Below, one piece after another: positions 29,124-36,750 of a stretch of 64,000 bases of DNA. The notes beneath the pieces are model-generated. The model was not told the DNA's origin. It saw only the letters and a list, made by a program, of their open reading frames with translations, and searched no databases. How positions within the stretch are numbered: position 1 is the first letter of the stretch; every line of letters begins with the position of its first letter. A program made the translations under genes and the position numbers. The stretch comes from Lentzea tibetensis (GTDB lineage Bacteria > Actinomycetota > Actinomycetes > Mycobacteriales > Pseudonocardiaceae), in assembly GCF_007845675.1 (NCBI RefSeq), contig NZ_VOBR01000010.1, forward strand, positions 53,520 to 117,519. Direction: 5' to 3'.

Positions 29124-30002
29124 TCAGCAGAGGTCGTAGGGCTTCAAGGTGGGGAACAGGGAACTGATCAGCTGGCGGCGGCTGTTCACCGACAGCGCGG
29201 TGAAGACGGGCTTCAGGTGGTCCTGCACGGTGTGCGGCGAGATCTTCAGCTCGGCCGCGATCTCGGCGGACGTCATGCCGCGCAACACTCGCAGGGTCAC
29301 CTGCACCGCGCGGGGTGTCGCGCCGCGGGCGGCCAGCAGGATCGGTGCCACCTGCAACGGGCGCGCGGCCTGCAGGGACACGGTCACGCACCGCCTGCCG
29401 ACGCCGTGCTGCACGGTTCCGTGCACCTGCAGCCAGCCGAGGTTCTCGTCCGGCAGCAGCATCACGCCGCGCCTGCTGCCGCGCAGCAGGCCCGCGCACA
29501 ACGGGCGCAGTGCGATCGGCAGCAGCGGGTTGTCCGGACACCGTTGCGCGCCACCGAAGTCCAGCAGTTCGCGGCCCTGGTCGTTGATCGAGTCGACCGA
29601 GCCGTCGAAGCCGAGGTTGATCACGCCCAGGTGGTCGGACGGCACCCGGCCGACCGGGATGCGCAGGGCGCGGCGCATCAGCTCGGCCGTGAGGTCCCCG
29701 GCCATCCGCCGGAACGCGGTCTCCTCGGAACGGGAGAACGACACCGCGCGCCGGTACAGGGCCATCCGCCCCCAGCACACACCCTGAGCCGTCAGCAGCA
29801 TGCCCAGTTCGTGCGGGAAACCGAAGGGCCGCAACGAGTCTCCGAGAGCCAGCGTCTCCCACGGGCACGGCAGGCCGGACGACCAGCCGCCGTCGACCAA
29901 CCCGCTGAACGGATCGGTCGTACCCAGGAAGGCGCCGTCGCACTCGACCGGCAAGGAGGACACGACCGACCCGAGCACCACCGGCTCGGCCAGCGCGGTC
30001 AT
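29124..30002 (-). CDS. LuxR-type helix-turn-helix regulator
   Basis: 292 residues. The C-terminal DNA-binding domain reads RGMTSAEIAAELKISPHTVQDHLKPVFTALSVNSRRQL, a LuxR/FixJ HTH. The N-terminal about 220 residues have no domain I can name; the layout (GAF-like size) suits a small-molecule sensor. The ATG at 30002 begins the protein; an upstream ATG at 30020 lacks a ribosome site. It diverges from the VlmB-like gene, with a CCCAGCA-T-TGTTGGG dyad in the gap, and likely controls the biosynthetic cluster. Confidence 0.85.
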   Translation of the reverse strand: MTALAEPVVLGSVVSSLPVECDGAFLGTTDPFSGLVDGGWSSGLPCPWETLALGDSLRPFGFPHELGMLLTAQGVCWGRMALYRRAVSFSRSEETAFRRMAGDLTAELMRRALRIPVGRVPSDHLGVINLGFDGSVDSINDQGRELLDFGGAQRCPDNPLLPIALRPLCAGLLRGSRRGVMLLPDENLGWLQVHGTVQHGVGRRCVTVSLQAARPLQVAPILLAARGATPRAVQVTLRVLRGMTSAEIAAELKISPHTVQDHLKPVFTALSVNSRRQLISSLFPTLKPYDLC

Positions 30003-30012
30003 GCCGCACCGT

Positions 30013-30027
30013 CCCAGCATTGTTGGG
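30013..30027. promoter_or_regulatory. Candidate LuxR-regulator operator
   Basis: CCCAGCA-T-TGTTGGG is a dyad with six of seven arm positions matching. It lies in the 62-base gap between the divergent LuxR and VlmB-like genes, where a cluster regulator would be expected to bind. Confidence 0.4.
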
Positions 30028-30064
30028 ATTGTTCGTTGTACCCCAAGGGAAATAGCTTCGTAGC

Positions 30065-30958
30065 ATGCAGCACTACACGGTCGGTGGACAGGACCACATC
30101 GCCGAGGCGGGCCCCGAGGAGCACGACCTCGACCGGTGGACGAGCGCGCTCGCGGGCATCGAGACGAAGCTCCCGACACCGGAGTACCTGCTGGGCGAGG
30201 ACCCGTTGCGGCACGCGCTGCTCGCCGAGTTCGCGTTCCAGGCCATCGCGGAGGACAAGGCGACGCGCGCGATCACCGCGCTGGTCGCCGAGGCGCCGGA
30301 CAGCGAGACGCTCGAGTTCTACGCGAGCCAGCTCGTCGACGAGGCACGCCACCGCCGCATGTACCGCGAGCACATCCGTGATCTCGGCGTGCCAGCCGAG
30401 CAGCTGGACCAGGTGATCAACCAGTACGCGGAGGCGACCGCCGAGCTGGTGCTCGCGCCGATCGAGCGGTACGGGCTGGAGATGATGGCCCAGCACCAGG
30501 ACTTCTACCGCGGCGTCCTCGTCGTGACCGTGCTCGTCGAGGGCGTCGTCGCGCCGATCACCGAGCTCAGCGAGCGGAAGTGGCGGCCGCTCGACCCCGA
30601 GGCCGGGCGGATCCAGCGGGTCGCCAACCGCGACGAGACGCGGCACCTCGCGGTCGGCGGCACGATCATCCACCGGTACCTCAAGGACAATCCCGACAAG
30701 CGCGAAGGCCTGCTGGACGTCGTGCACGCCGGCCGCGAACTGTGGGACAGCGTCCCGATGGAAGGCCTGCAGCTCATGATGGAGCAGGTGTTCCAGCAGG
30801 GCATGGAACTGCACCGGGACCTCGTCGGCGGCCACGAGATCTGGCCGGGTCGCCGGATGATCGACACGACCCCCGAGGAACGCACCGCGATGGCGAGCCG
30901 GTGGGTGCGGCAGATCCAGGAGGAACGCCTGGAGTACATGATGCTCAGCGACCGATGA
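30065..30958 (+). CDS. VlmB-like ferritin-fold diiron protein
   Basis: 297 residues, helical. The full ferritin-type diiron ligand set is visible: E63 (AIAEDKATR), E93xxH96 (DEARHRRMY), E159 (VLVEGVVAP) and E191xxH194 (DETRHLAVGG). The family is named after VlmB of valanimycin biosynthesis, where diiron proteins act on nitrogen-containing intermediates; related diiron enzymes make azoxy or N-oxidised groups. Here it is probably an oxygenase or oxidase acting on the cluster product. Transcribed away from the LuxR gene; the 3' end overlaps the convergent P450 gene by 14 bases. Confidence 0.82.
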   Translation: MQHYTVGGQDHIAEAGPEEHDLDRWTSALAGIETKLPTPEYLLGEDPLRHALLAEFAFQAIAEDKATRAITALVAEAPDSETLEFYASQLVDEARHRRMYREHIRDLGVPAEQLDQVINQYAEATAELVLAPIERYGLEMMAQHQDFYRGVLVVTVLVEGVVAPITELSERKWRPLDPEAGRIQRVANRDETRHLAVGGTIIHRYLKDNPDKREGLLDVVHAGRELWDSVPMEGLQLMMEQVFQQGMELHRDLVGGHEIWPGRRMIDTTPEERTAMASRWVRQIQEERLEYMMLSDR

Positions 30959-32231
30959 CGGGCATCCGCCGCGCCCCTCGCAGCACGAACGAGTTGTACC
31001 ACTCGACGTCGCCTGCCAGCTCCAGCGAACCGAAGTGCGAGAACACGGACCGGAGCATGATCTCGCCCTCCATCCTGGCGAGCGCGGCACCGAGGCAGAA
31101 ATGGGGCCCCGCGGCGAAAGCGACGTGATCACCGCTGTTGCGCCGGGTGATGTCGAACCGGCCGGGCGACGCGAACACCGCCGGGTCGCGGTTGGCGCCA
31201 CCGAAGAGCACGAGGATCGGCGTGCCCGCCTTGATGCGATGACCGAACATCGAAACGTCCGTGCGCACGGTCCGCAAAGTGCTCTGCGCGGGCGCGTCGT
31301 AGCGCAACGCCTCGTCGACGGCCGCGGCAGCGAGTGAAGGATCAGCGCGCAGCAGAGCGAGTTGGCCGGGATTGCGCACGAACGCGAGAACAGACGTGCC
31401 GATGAAGTTCTTGAGGGTTTCGAATCCGGCGAACAACAACAATTCCACGAGGCCGAGAAGCTCTCGGCGCGACTTGACCACGTCACCCGCCGCTCCCTCC
31501 CCGACCAACCAGCCGACCAAACCTCTCCCTGGAGTGTGGCAGCGGAAATCTAGGAGATGACCGAAGAAATCCTCGACCTCCTCCAGAACCTCGGTCACAT
31601 CGGCGGCCTGTCCCACGCTGCGCACACCATCGGCCGCCTCACCGAGAATCGCACCCCATTTCGCGAGCTTCGGGACGTCCGGATCCGGAACACCGAGGAG
31701 GTCCGCCATCACCAGCGTCGGGAAAGGAACAGCGAAATTCTCGACGAGATCGAATTCCTCACCAATGGGAAGCCGTCTCACCAGGTCGCGGGCGATCCGG
31801 GTCGTCGCCTCCCGGCGCGCCGCAAGCGCTCGCGGGGTGAAGGCACCGGACACCAACCGCCGCAGCCGCGTGTGATCAGGCGCGTCCATACCGATGATGG
31901 AGTCGCGGATCGGGTGCAGCACGTGGTCCGGGAACGCCGCGATCGACGTCGCGCCACCGCCCGCCGCGCCGAGCACCGCGCTGCTGGCATCCGGGTGACG
32001 CACCAGCGCGGACACCACCTCGTGCGAAGCTGTGGCGTAGAAACCGAGCCTGCTGTGGTAAAAGGGCCCGCGTTCACGAATCTCGTCGTACAGCGGGTAA
32101 GGATCCCGCTGCCGTGACGGACGATCCAGTTCCGCGACCAGATCGCCGAATGCCGCAGCGGTTCGCGCGACCATTCGGGTGCCCCACAACGATCCGGCCA
32201 GCTTGAGATCCCGCATCCGTTCTCTGATCAT
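30945..32231 (-). CDS. Cytochrome P450 (stand-alone)
   Basis: 428 residues. Heme-binding loop FAAGPHFCLGAALARME with the ligand at C379, I-helix LLFAGFETLKN, K-helix EALRYDAPA and the Arg of the PERF-like region (GRFDI) are all present, so the enzyme looks active. It belongs to the soluble bacterial CYP type that needs ferredoxin partners, none of which is encoded in the window. Divergent from the aldehyde dehydrogenase gene across an 89-base gap. ATG at 32231 is taken; ATG at 32216 is an alternative. Confidence 0.92.
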   Translation of the reverse strand: MIRERMRDLKLAGSLWGTRMVARTAAAFGDLVAELDRPSRQRDPYPLYDEIRERGPFYHSRLGFYATASHEVVSALVRHPDASSAVLGAAGGGATSIAAFPDHVLHPIRDSIIGMDAPDHTRLRRLVSGAFTPRALAARREATTRIARDLVRRLPIGEEFDLVENFAVPFPTLVMADLLGVPDPDVPKLAKWGAILGEAADGVRSVGQAADVTEVLEEVEDFFGHLLDFRCHTPGRGLVGWLVGEGAAGDVVKSRRELLGLVELLLFAGFETLKNFIGTSVLAFVRNPGQLALLRADPSLAAAAVDEALRYDAPAQSTLRTVRTDVSMFGHRIKAGTPILVLFGGANRDPAVFASPGRFDITRRNSGDHVAFAAGPHFCLGAALARMEGEIMLRSVFSHFGSLELAGDVEWYNSFVLRGARRMPVIGR

Positions 32232-32320
32232 TCTCGGACAGTGCTGCTACCCGGTCGGCGAAGTCAACCCCAACAGTTTCGGGATAGCCGACGAATGCGC
32301 GCGGAATCTACCTTCGAACG

Positions 32321-33898
32321 GTGCGCAGCTATCAGACCTTCATCGGTGGTGAAGACCTACCCGCCGAGAACTGGATTCACGTCATCGCCGCTACGGACCT
32401 GATGGAGAACCCGCTCGCCGGGCTGCGTCTCAAACGCACCCTGGACCGCGGGCTCTCCACCGAGGACACGGGTGCGGTCGCGGGACGCGTCGCCAGGTCG
32501 ACGCCGGAGCAGTGGGCGCGGGCCACCGCGGCGGCCCGTGCCGCGCAGCGCGAGTGGGCCCGCCGTCCGCTGGCGGACCGGCTCGACCTGGGCGCGGCGC
32601 TCCGCGAGATCGTCCACGACCGGCTCGACGAGTTCGTCGACGTCCTCATCGCCGAGGGCCACCCGCGCCGCCTCGCCGAGTGGGAGGTCGCCGGCGTCCT
32701 GCAAGGACTTCAGCCCGAGACCATGACCACGCTCGCCGCGCTGCTGGAACGCGTCGAGCACGTCGGCGGCCGCGAGCTGCGGCTGGTGCGCAAGCCGGAC
32801 GGCGTCGTCTGCTTGAGCCCGCCGCAGAACGCGGCCGCATCCAACTCGATGCTCGGCGTCAGCACGTTGTTCGCGGGCAACGCGATCGTCGTGAAGGCGC
32901 CGCGCAGCTGCCCGCTCGGCGTCGCGTGGGCGTGGCGCGAGCTGGTCGGCGCCGCGTGCGCCGAGGTGAACGCGCCGCCCGGTCTGGTCAACGTCCTCTG
33001 CGGCGACCCGGCGCCGATCATGGACCACTGGCTGGACAGCCCCGACGTGGACACCGTCTTCTACTTCGGCGACAGCAGGCGCGGCATGGAGATCGGCAGG
33101 CGCTGCGCCGTCGTCGGCAAGAAGTCCCTGCTGGAGCTGGCGGGCAACGACGGGCTCGTCGTGTGGGCCGACGCCGAGCTGGACCTCGCCGCGCGGGCGC
33201 TGACCGAGTGCTTCTACGGCTCCAGCCAGATCTGCATGGTGCCCAAGTACGCGGTCGTGCACCCGGACATCGCGGACGACCTGATCGCGCGGGTCGTGAA
33301 GATGCTCGACGACGTGCGGCCGGGACTGCCGGACGACCCGGAAGCCCTGCTCACACCGGTGCTGCGGTCCGGTGACTTCTTCAAGCTCATCGAGGAGTCC
33401 ACCGCGGCGGGCGCCACGCTCGTCGCGGGCGGGCAGCGCACCGACCACACCGGTGAGCTCGACGAGACCGGTGTGTTCCTCCAGCCGACCGTGCTCAGGG
33501 TCGACGGCCTGGCCCGCGCCGACGAGCTGCGGGTCGTGCGCGAGGAGACGTTCTTCCCGCTGCTGCCGATCGTCGTCGCCGACACCGGCGATCTCCAGGC
33601 GATGATCGACTTCATCGACGCCAACCCGTACGGCCTGCGGAACTCGCTGTGGGCGCAGGACCCCGAGGTGATCGACGAGTTCTGCCGCTCGGTGCACAAC
33701 GGCGGCCTGCTCAAGATCAACGACTCGCACCTGGGCTTCGCGCCGACCCTGCCGACGCACGGCGGCACCGGACTGACCGGCGGACCGCACGGCGAGGTCA
33801 ACTTCCCGGCGCTGCGCACGAGCCGGTTGCAGGGCATCAGCATCGCGACCGGCGTCACCCCGCGCGAGAGCATCTTCGACAGCGCGAAGGCCACGTGA
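32321..33898 (+). CDS. Aldehyde dehydrogenase superfamily / acyl-reductase-like protein
   Basis: 525 residues. ALDH-fold motifs: N170 in SPPQNAAASNSM, E272 in LELAGNDGLVV and nucleophile C305 in GSSQICMVPKY. The active-site neighbourhood differs from ordinary fatty aldehyde dehydrogenases, and the context (acyl-AMP ligase, carrier domain, aminotransferase) would also suit an acylating enzyme that reduces a thioester to an aldehyde. The start codon GTG at 32321 lacks a clear ribosome site. The stop overlaps the acyl-CoA dehydrogenase start (TGATG), so four genes follow as a coupled operon. Confidence 0.82.
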   Translation: MRSYQTFIGGEDLPAENWIHVIAATDLMENPLAGLRLKRTLDRGLSTEDTGAVAGRVARSTPEQWARATAAARAAQREWARRPLADRLDLGAALREIVHDRLDEFVDVLIAEGHPRRLAEWEVAGVLQGLQPETMTTLAALLERVEHVGGRELRLVRKPDGVVCLSPPQNAAASNSMLGVSTLFAGNAIVVKAPRSCPLGVAWAWRELVGAACAEVNAPPGLVNVLCGDPAPIMDHWLDSPDVDTVFYFGDSRRGMEIGRRCAVVGKKSLLELAGNDGLVVWADAELDLAARALTECFYGSSQICMVPKYAVVHPDIADDLIARVVKMLDDVRPGLPDDPEALLTPVLRSGDFFKLIEESTAAGATLVAGGQRTDHTGELDETGVFLQPTVLRVDGLARADELRVVREETFFPLLPIVVADTGDLQAMIDFIDANPYGLRNSLWAQDPEVIDEFCRSVHNGGLLKINDSHLGFAPTLPTHGGTGLTGGPHGEVNFPALRTSRLQGISIATGVTPRESIFDSAKAT

Positions 33899-34995
33899 TG
33901 GGGTTCCTCGACCGCGAACGCGAGGCACTCGCGACCGCACTCCCCGGACTCGACGACAAGCTCGTCCACTGCGGACTGACGGCGCTGGAGCAGCCGGTCA
34001 ACCCCGGACTCGGTCTGTTCTCCGACGCGGGCGGACCGGGTCTGCTGGTGCCCGCCGAGCACGGCGGCACCGGCGCGTCGGCGGTCGACGCGGTGCGCTG
34101 CACCAGGGCCATCGGCGCGCGCTCGCCGTCACTCGCGATCGCCGCGACCATGCACAACTTCTCGGTCGCGAGCCTGGTCGCGCTGGCCGAGAGGTCCGAC
34201 GGCTGCGAGTGGATGCTGATCGACGCCGTCGCGAACGACCGGCTGCTCATGTCGAGCGCGTTCGCCGAGGGCCGGTCGGGCCAGAACATCCTGCGCCCGG
34301 CCATGCGCGCCGATCGTCGCGGCGACGCCTGGCTGGTGTCCGGCAGCAAGAAGCCGTGCAGCCTCTCCCGCTCGATGGACCTGCTCACCATGAGCGTCGC
34401 GCTCGACGGCGACGCCCTCGGCATCGCCGTGATCCCCGCGAAGCAGCCGGGGATCGCGGTGCGGCCGTTCTGGAACGGGCTCGTGCTGACCGGCGCGGAG
34501 AGCGACGAGGTCGTGCTCACCGACGTCGAGGTGCCCGACGAGCTGATGGTCCGCCCGGACGGCGCCGACGACGAGCTCCAGGTCATCGGCATGATCTGGT
34601 TCAGCCTGCTGGTCGGCGCGTCCTACCTCGGCGCCGCGTCCGCACTGGCCGCGCGGATGATCGAGGAACGTCGCGGCAGTCCGGACACGAGGGCCGAGGT
34701 GTGCTGGTCGCTCGACACCGCGATGTTCGCGCTGGAACGCGTGGCCGCGCAACTGGACCGGGGCGAGCACGACCTGGCGTCCGCGCTCTCCGCGCGGTAC
34801 GGCACGCAGCAGGTGATCAGCCGGGTGACGCCGACCGCGGTGGAAGCGTTGGGCGGCATGGCCTTCATCGGCTCCCCCGAGGTCGCCTACCTCGCCGCGG
34901 CCACGCACGCGGTCGCGTTCCACCCGCCGTCGCGGACGTCGCTCGCCGGGGCGTTCGACACGTACTTCGCAGGGGGCGCGCTGTGTCTGGGCTGA
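33898..34995 (+). CDS. Acyl-CoA dehydrogenase-like flavoprotein
   Basis: 365 residues. The N-terminal helical part contains LLVPAEHGGTGASAVDAVR, usual for acyl-CoA dehydrogenases; the middle beta domain shows SSAFAEG and WLVSGSKKPCSLSRSMD; the C-terminal helices follow. It is shorter than the family norm of about 380 residues and the catalytic base region is not clearly recognisable. It could desaturate a carrier- or CoA-bound acyl chain in the cluster. Its start overlaps the ALDH stop; its end overlaps a 28-codon ORF. Confidence 0.78.
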   Translation: MGFLDREREALATALPGLDDKLVHCGLTALEQPVNPGLGLFSDAGGPGLLVPAEHGGTGASAVDAVRCTRAIGARSPSLAIAATMHNFSVASLVALAERSDGCEWMLIDAVANDRLLMSSAFAEGRSGQNILRPAMRADRRGDAWLVSGSKKPCSLSRSMDLLTMSVALDGDALGIAVIPAKQPGIAVRPFWNGLVLTGAESDEVVLTDVEVPDELMVRPDGADDELQVIGMIWFSLLVGASYLGAASALAARMIEERRGSPDTRAEVCWSLDTAMFALERVAAQLDRGEHDLASALSARYGTQQVISRVTPTAVEALGGMAFIGSPEVAYLAAATHAVAFHPPSRTSLAGAFDTYFAGGALCLG

Positions 34996-35069
34996 CAGTG
35001 TTGGACGGCACGACCTTCAACGGCTCACCCGAGGTCGCGTACGCGCGGGAGGCACTGTGTCTGGGTTAA
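34983..35069 (+). CDS. 28-codon small ORF between acyl-CoA dehydrogenase and aminotransferase
   Basis: A GTG preceded by AGGGGG opens a 28-residue frame (starts MSGLTVLDGTTFNG, ends REALCLG) that overlaps the preceding stop by 13 bases and the aminotransferase start by 13 bases. Its first residues copy the aminotransferase N terminus (MSGLTLFE) and its last residues copy the dehydrogenase C terminus (GGALCLG), so it may be a duplicated gene junction. GSPEVAY also occurs within the dehydrogenase. It may be a translational-coupling relic or a real peptide; no homologue is recognised. Confidence 0.4.
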   Translation: MSGLTVLDGTTFNGSPEVAYAREALCLG

Positions 35070-36271
35070 CGTTGTTCGAGCGGCACCTGAGCTCCGCGCG
35101 CGCCGCGATGTCGCGGATGTTCGACGACCACGAGGAGGTGCGCTCGGAGGGCGCGCTCGTGTGGGCCGCGGACGGCACGGAGTTCCTGAACTGCGCGGGG
35201 TACGGCGTGTTCCTGCTCGGCGCCCGCCACCCGCGCGTCGCGCAGGCGGTGATCGACCAGGTGGTCAGGCACCCGCTCTCCACCCGCATCCTGCTGGAGC
35301 CCACCAGCGCGCACGCCGCGTCGGTCCTCGCGGACGTCTGCCCGCCCGGACTGTCCAAAGTGCACTTCGCGGGCTCCGGCGCCGAAGCCACCGAGGCCGC
35401 GATCAAACTAGCGAGGGCGCACGGCATCCGGCGCCTGGTCAGCTGCACCAACGGGTACCACGGCAAGACGCTGGGCGCCTTGAGCGTCACCGCGAGGGAC
35501 GTCTACCAAGCACCGTTCCGCCCCCTGCTGCCGGACGTGGTCACCGTGCCGTTCGGTGACGTGGTCGCGCTCGCGGACGTGCTGTCCGACGGCGTGCCGT
35601 CGTGCTTCATCGTCGAACCCGTGCAGGGCGAGGGCGGCGTGATCGTCCCGCCGTCCAGCTACCTCAGCGACGTCGAACGGTTGTGCCGCGAGCACGGCGC
35701 GTTCCTCGTGGTCGACGAGATCCTCACCGGGCTCGGCAGGCTGGGCCGCTGGTGGGGCTGCGGCGACGTGACGCCGGACGTCCTGCTGGTGGGCAAGGCG
35801 TTGAGCGGCGGCATCGTGCCGGTGTCCGCGGCCGTGTGCACGCCCGAGGCGTACCTGCCGTTCGACAAGGACCCGTTCCTGCACACCTCGACGTTCGCCG
35901 CCGCGCCGATCGCGGTCGCCGCCGCGCGGGCCGCCGTCGAGGCGATCATCGTGGACGACCTGGTCCCGCGCGCCGCGGCCATCGGCTCGTTCCTGCTCAA
36001 GTCGTTGCGGGACAGCGCGAACCGGCACTGCCCGGACGTCGTGCGCGACGTGCGCGGCGAGGGCCTGCTGATCGGCGTCGAGCTGGTCGACGCGGGGTTC
36101 ACCGGCGAGTTGCTGCTCGCGTTGCTCGACGAGCAGGTGCTGGTCAACCACTCGCTCAACAACTCGGCGGTGCTGCGGCTGACCCCGCCGGCAGTGCTCA
36201 CCGACGCGCAGGCCTCACGGATCGGTGCCGCGTTCGACGCGGCTTTCGCACAGCTGGCGAGGAGGGTCTGA
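35057..36271 (+). CDS. Class III PLP-dependent aminotransferase
   Basis: 404 residues. PLP lysine K247 in DVLLVGKALSGGIVPVSA; D220 in FLVVDEILTGLGRLG; phosphate-binding SGAEATEAAIKLAR; substrate loop CTNGYHGKTLGALS. This is the ornithine/acetylornithine/omega-amino acid class. In the cluster it is a good candidate for turning an aldehyde or keto group into an amine. The GTG at 35057 follows GGGAGG. The stop overlaps the next gene's start (TGATG). Confidence 0.93.
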   Translation: MSGLTLFERHLSSARAAMSRMFDDHEEVRSEGALVWAADGTEFLNCAGYGVFLLGARHPRVAQAVIDQVVRHPLSTRILLEPTSAHAASVLADVCPPGLSKVHFAGSGAEATEAAIKLARAHGIRRLVSCTNGYHGKTLGALSVTARDVYQAPFRPLLPDVVTVPFGDVVALADVLSDGVPSCFIVEPVQGEGGVIVPPSSYLSDVERLCREHGAFLVVDEILTGLGRLGRWWGCGDVTPDVLLVGKALSGGIVPVSAAVCTPEAYLPFDKDPFLHTSTFAAAPIAVAAARAAVEAIIVDDLVPRAAAIGSFLLKSLRDSANRHCPDVVRDVRGEGLLIGVELVDAGFTGELLLALLDEQVLVNHSLNNSAVLRLTPPAVLTDAQASRIGAAFDAAFAQLARRV

Positions 36272-36750
36272 TGCACGCGACCGAGTTCTCGGCGATCGTC
36301 ACCGGACGCAGCACCGACGAGGTGTTCGACACCGTGGCGGACTTCGCCCGCTACCCCGACCTGGTGGACGCGGTGGTGTCCGTCGAGGTCCTGCCGCCGC
36401 AGGAGGACGGCGCGATCCCGTCGCACTGGGAAGTGCTGTTCCGCAAGGGAGTTCTGCGCTGGTCGGAGGAAGACCTGCTGGACCGGGAGAACGGGGTGAT
36501 CACGTTCACCCAGACCGACGGCGACTTCGACGTGTTCGAAGGGGGCTGGGAGATCACCGCGGCACCCGAAGGCGTCGCGCTGACGTTCCGCGCCAAGTTC
36601 GACTTCGGCGTGCCCAGCATGGCGAGCATCATCGACCCGGTCGCCGGTCGCGTCCTGCTGGAGAACCTGGGCCTGATCGTGCGCGGCCTGTTCTCCCCCG
36701 ACTCGGTCCGGATCACCAGGGCCGAGCACGGGTCACCAGCGCAGGTGTAG
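36271..36750 (+). CDS. SRPBCC (START-fold) protein, COQ10/cyclase-like
   Basis: 159 residues. The helix-grip fold is suggested by STDEVFDTVADFARYPDLVDAVVSVEVL at the start, a long beta sheet in the middle (WEVLFRKGVLRWSEEDLL; GVITFTQTDGDFDVFEGGWEI) and a C-terminal helix (RVLLENLGLIVRGLF). These proteins bind hydrophobic ligands and include polyketide cyclases and quinone-binding proteins. No polyketide synthase is present, so it more likely binds the acyl intermediate or product. Translationally coupled to the aminotransferase (GGAGGG before ATG); overlaps the fusion gene tail-to-tail by 18 bases. Confidence 0.85.
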   Translation: MHATEFSAIVTGRSTDEVFDTVADFARYPDLVDAVVSVEVLPPQEDGAIPSHWEVLFRKGVLRWSEEDLLDRENGVITFTQTDGDFDVFEGGWEITAAPEGVALTFRAKFDFGVPSMASIIDPVAGRVLLENLGLIVRGLFSPDSVRITRAEHGSPAQV

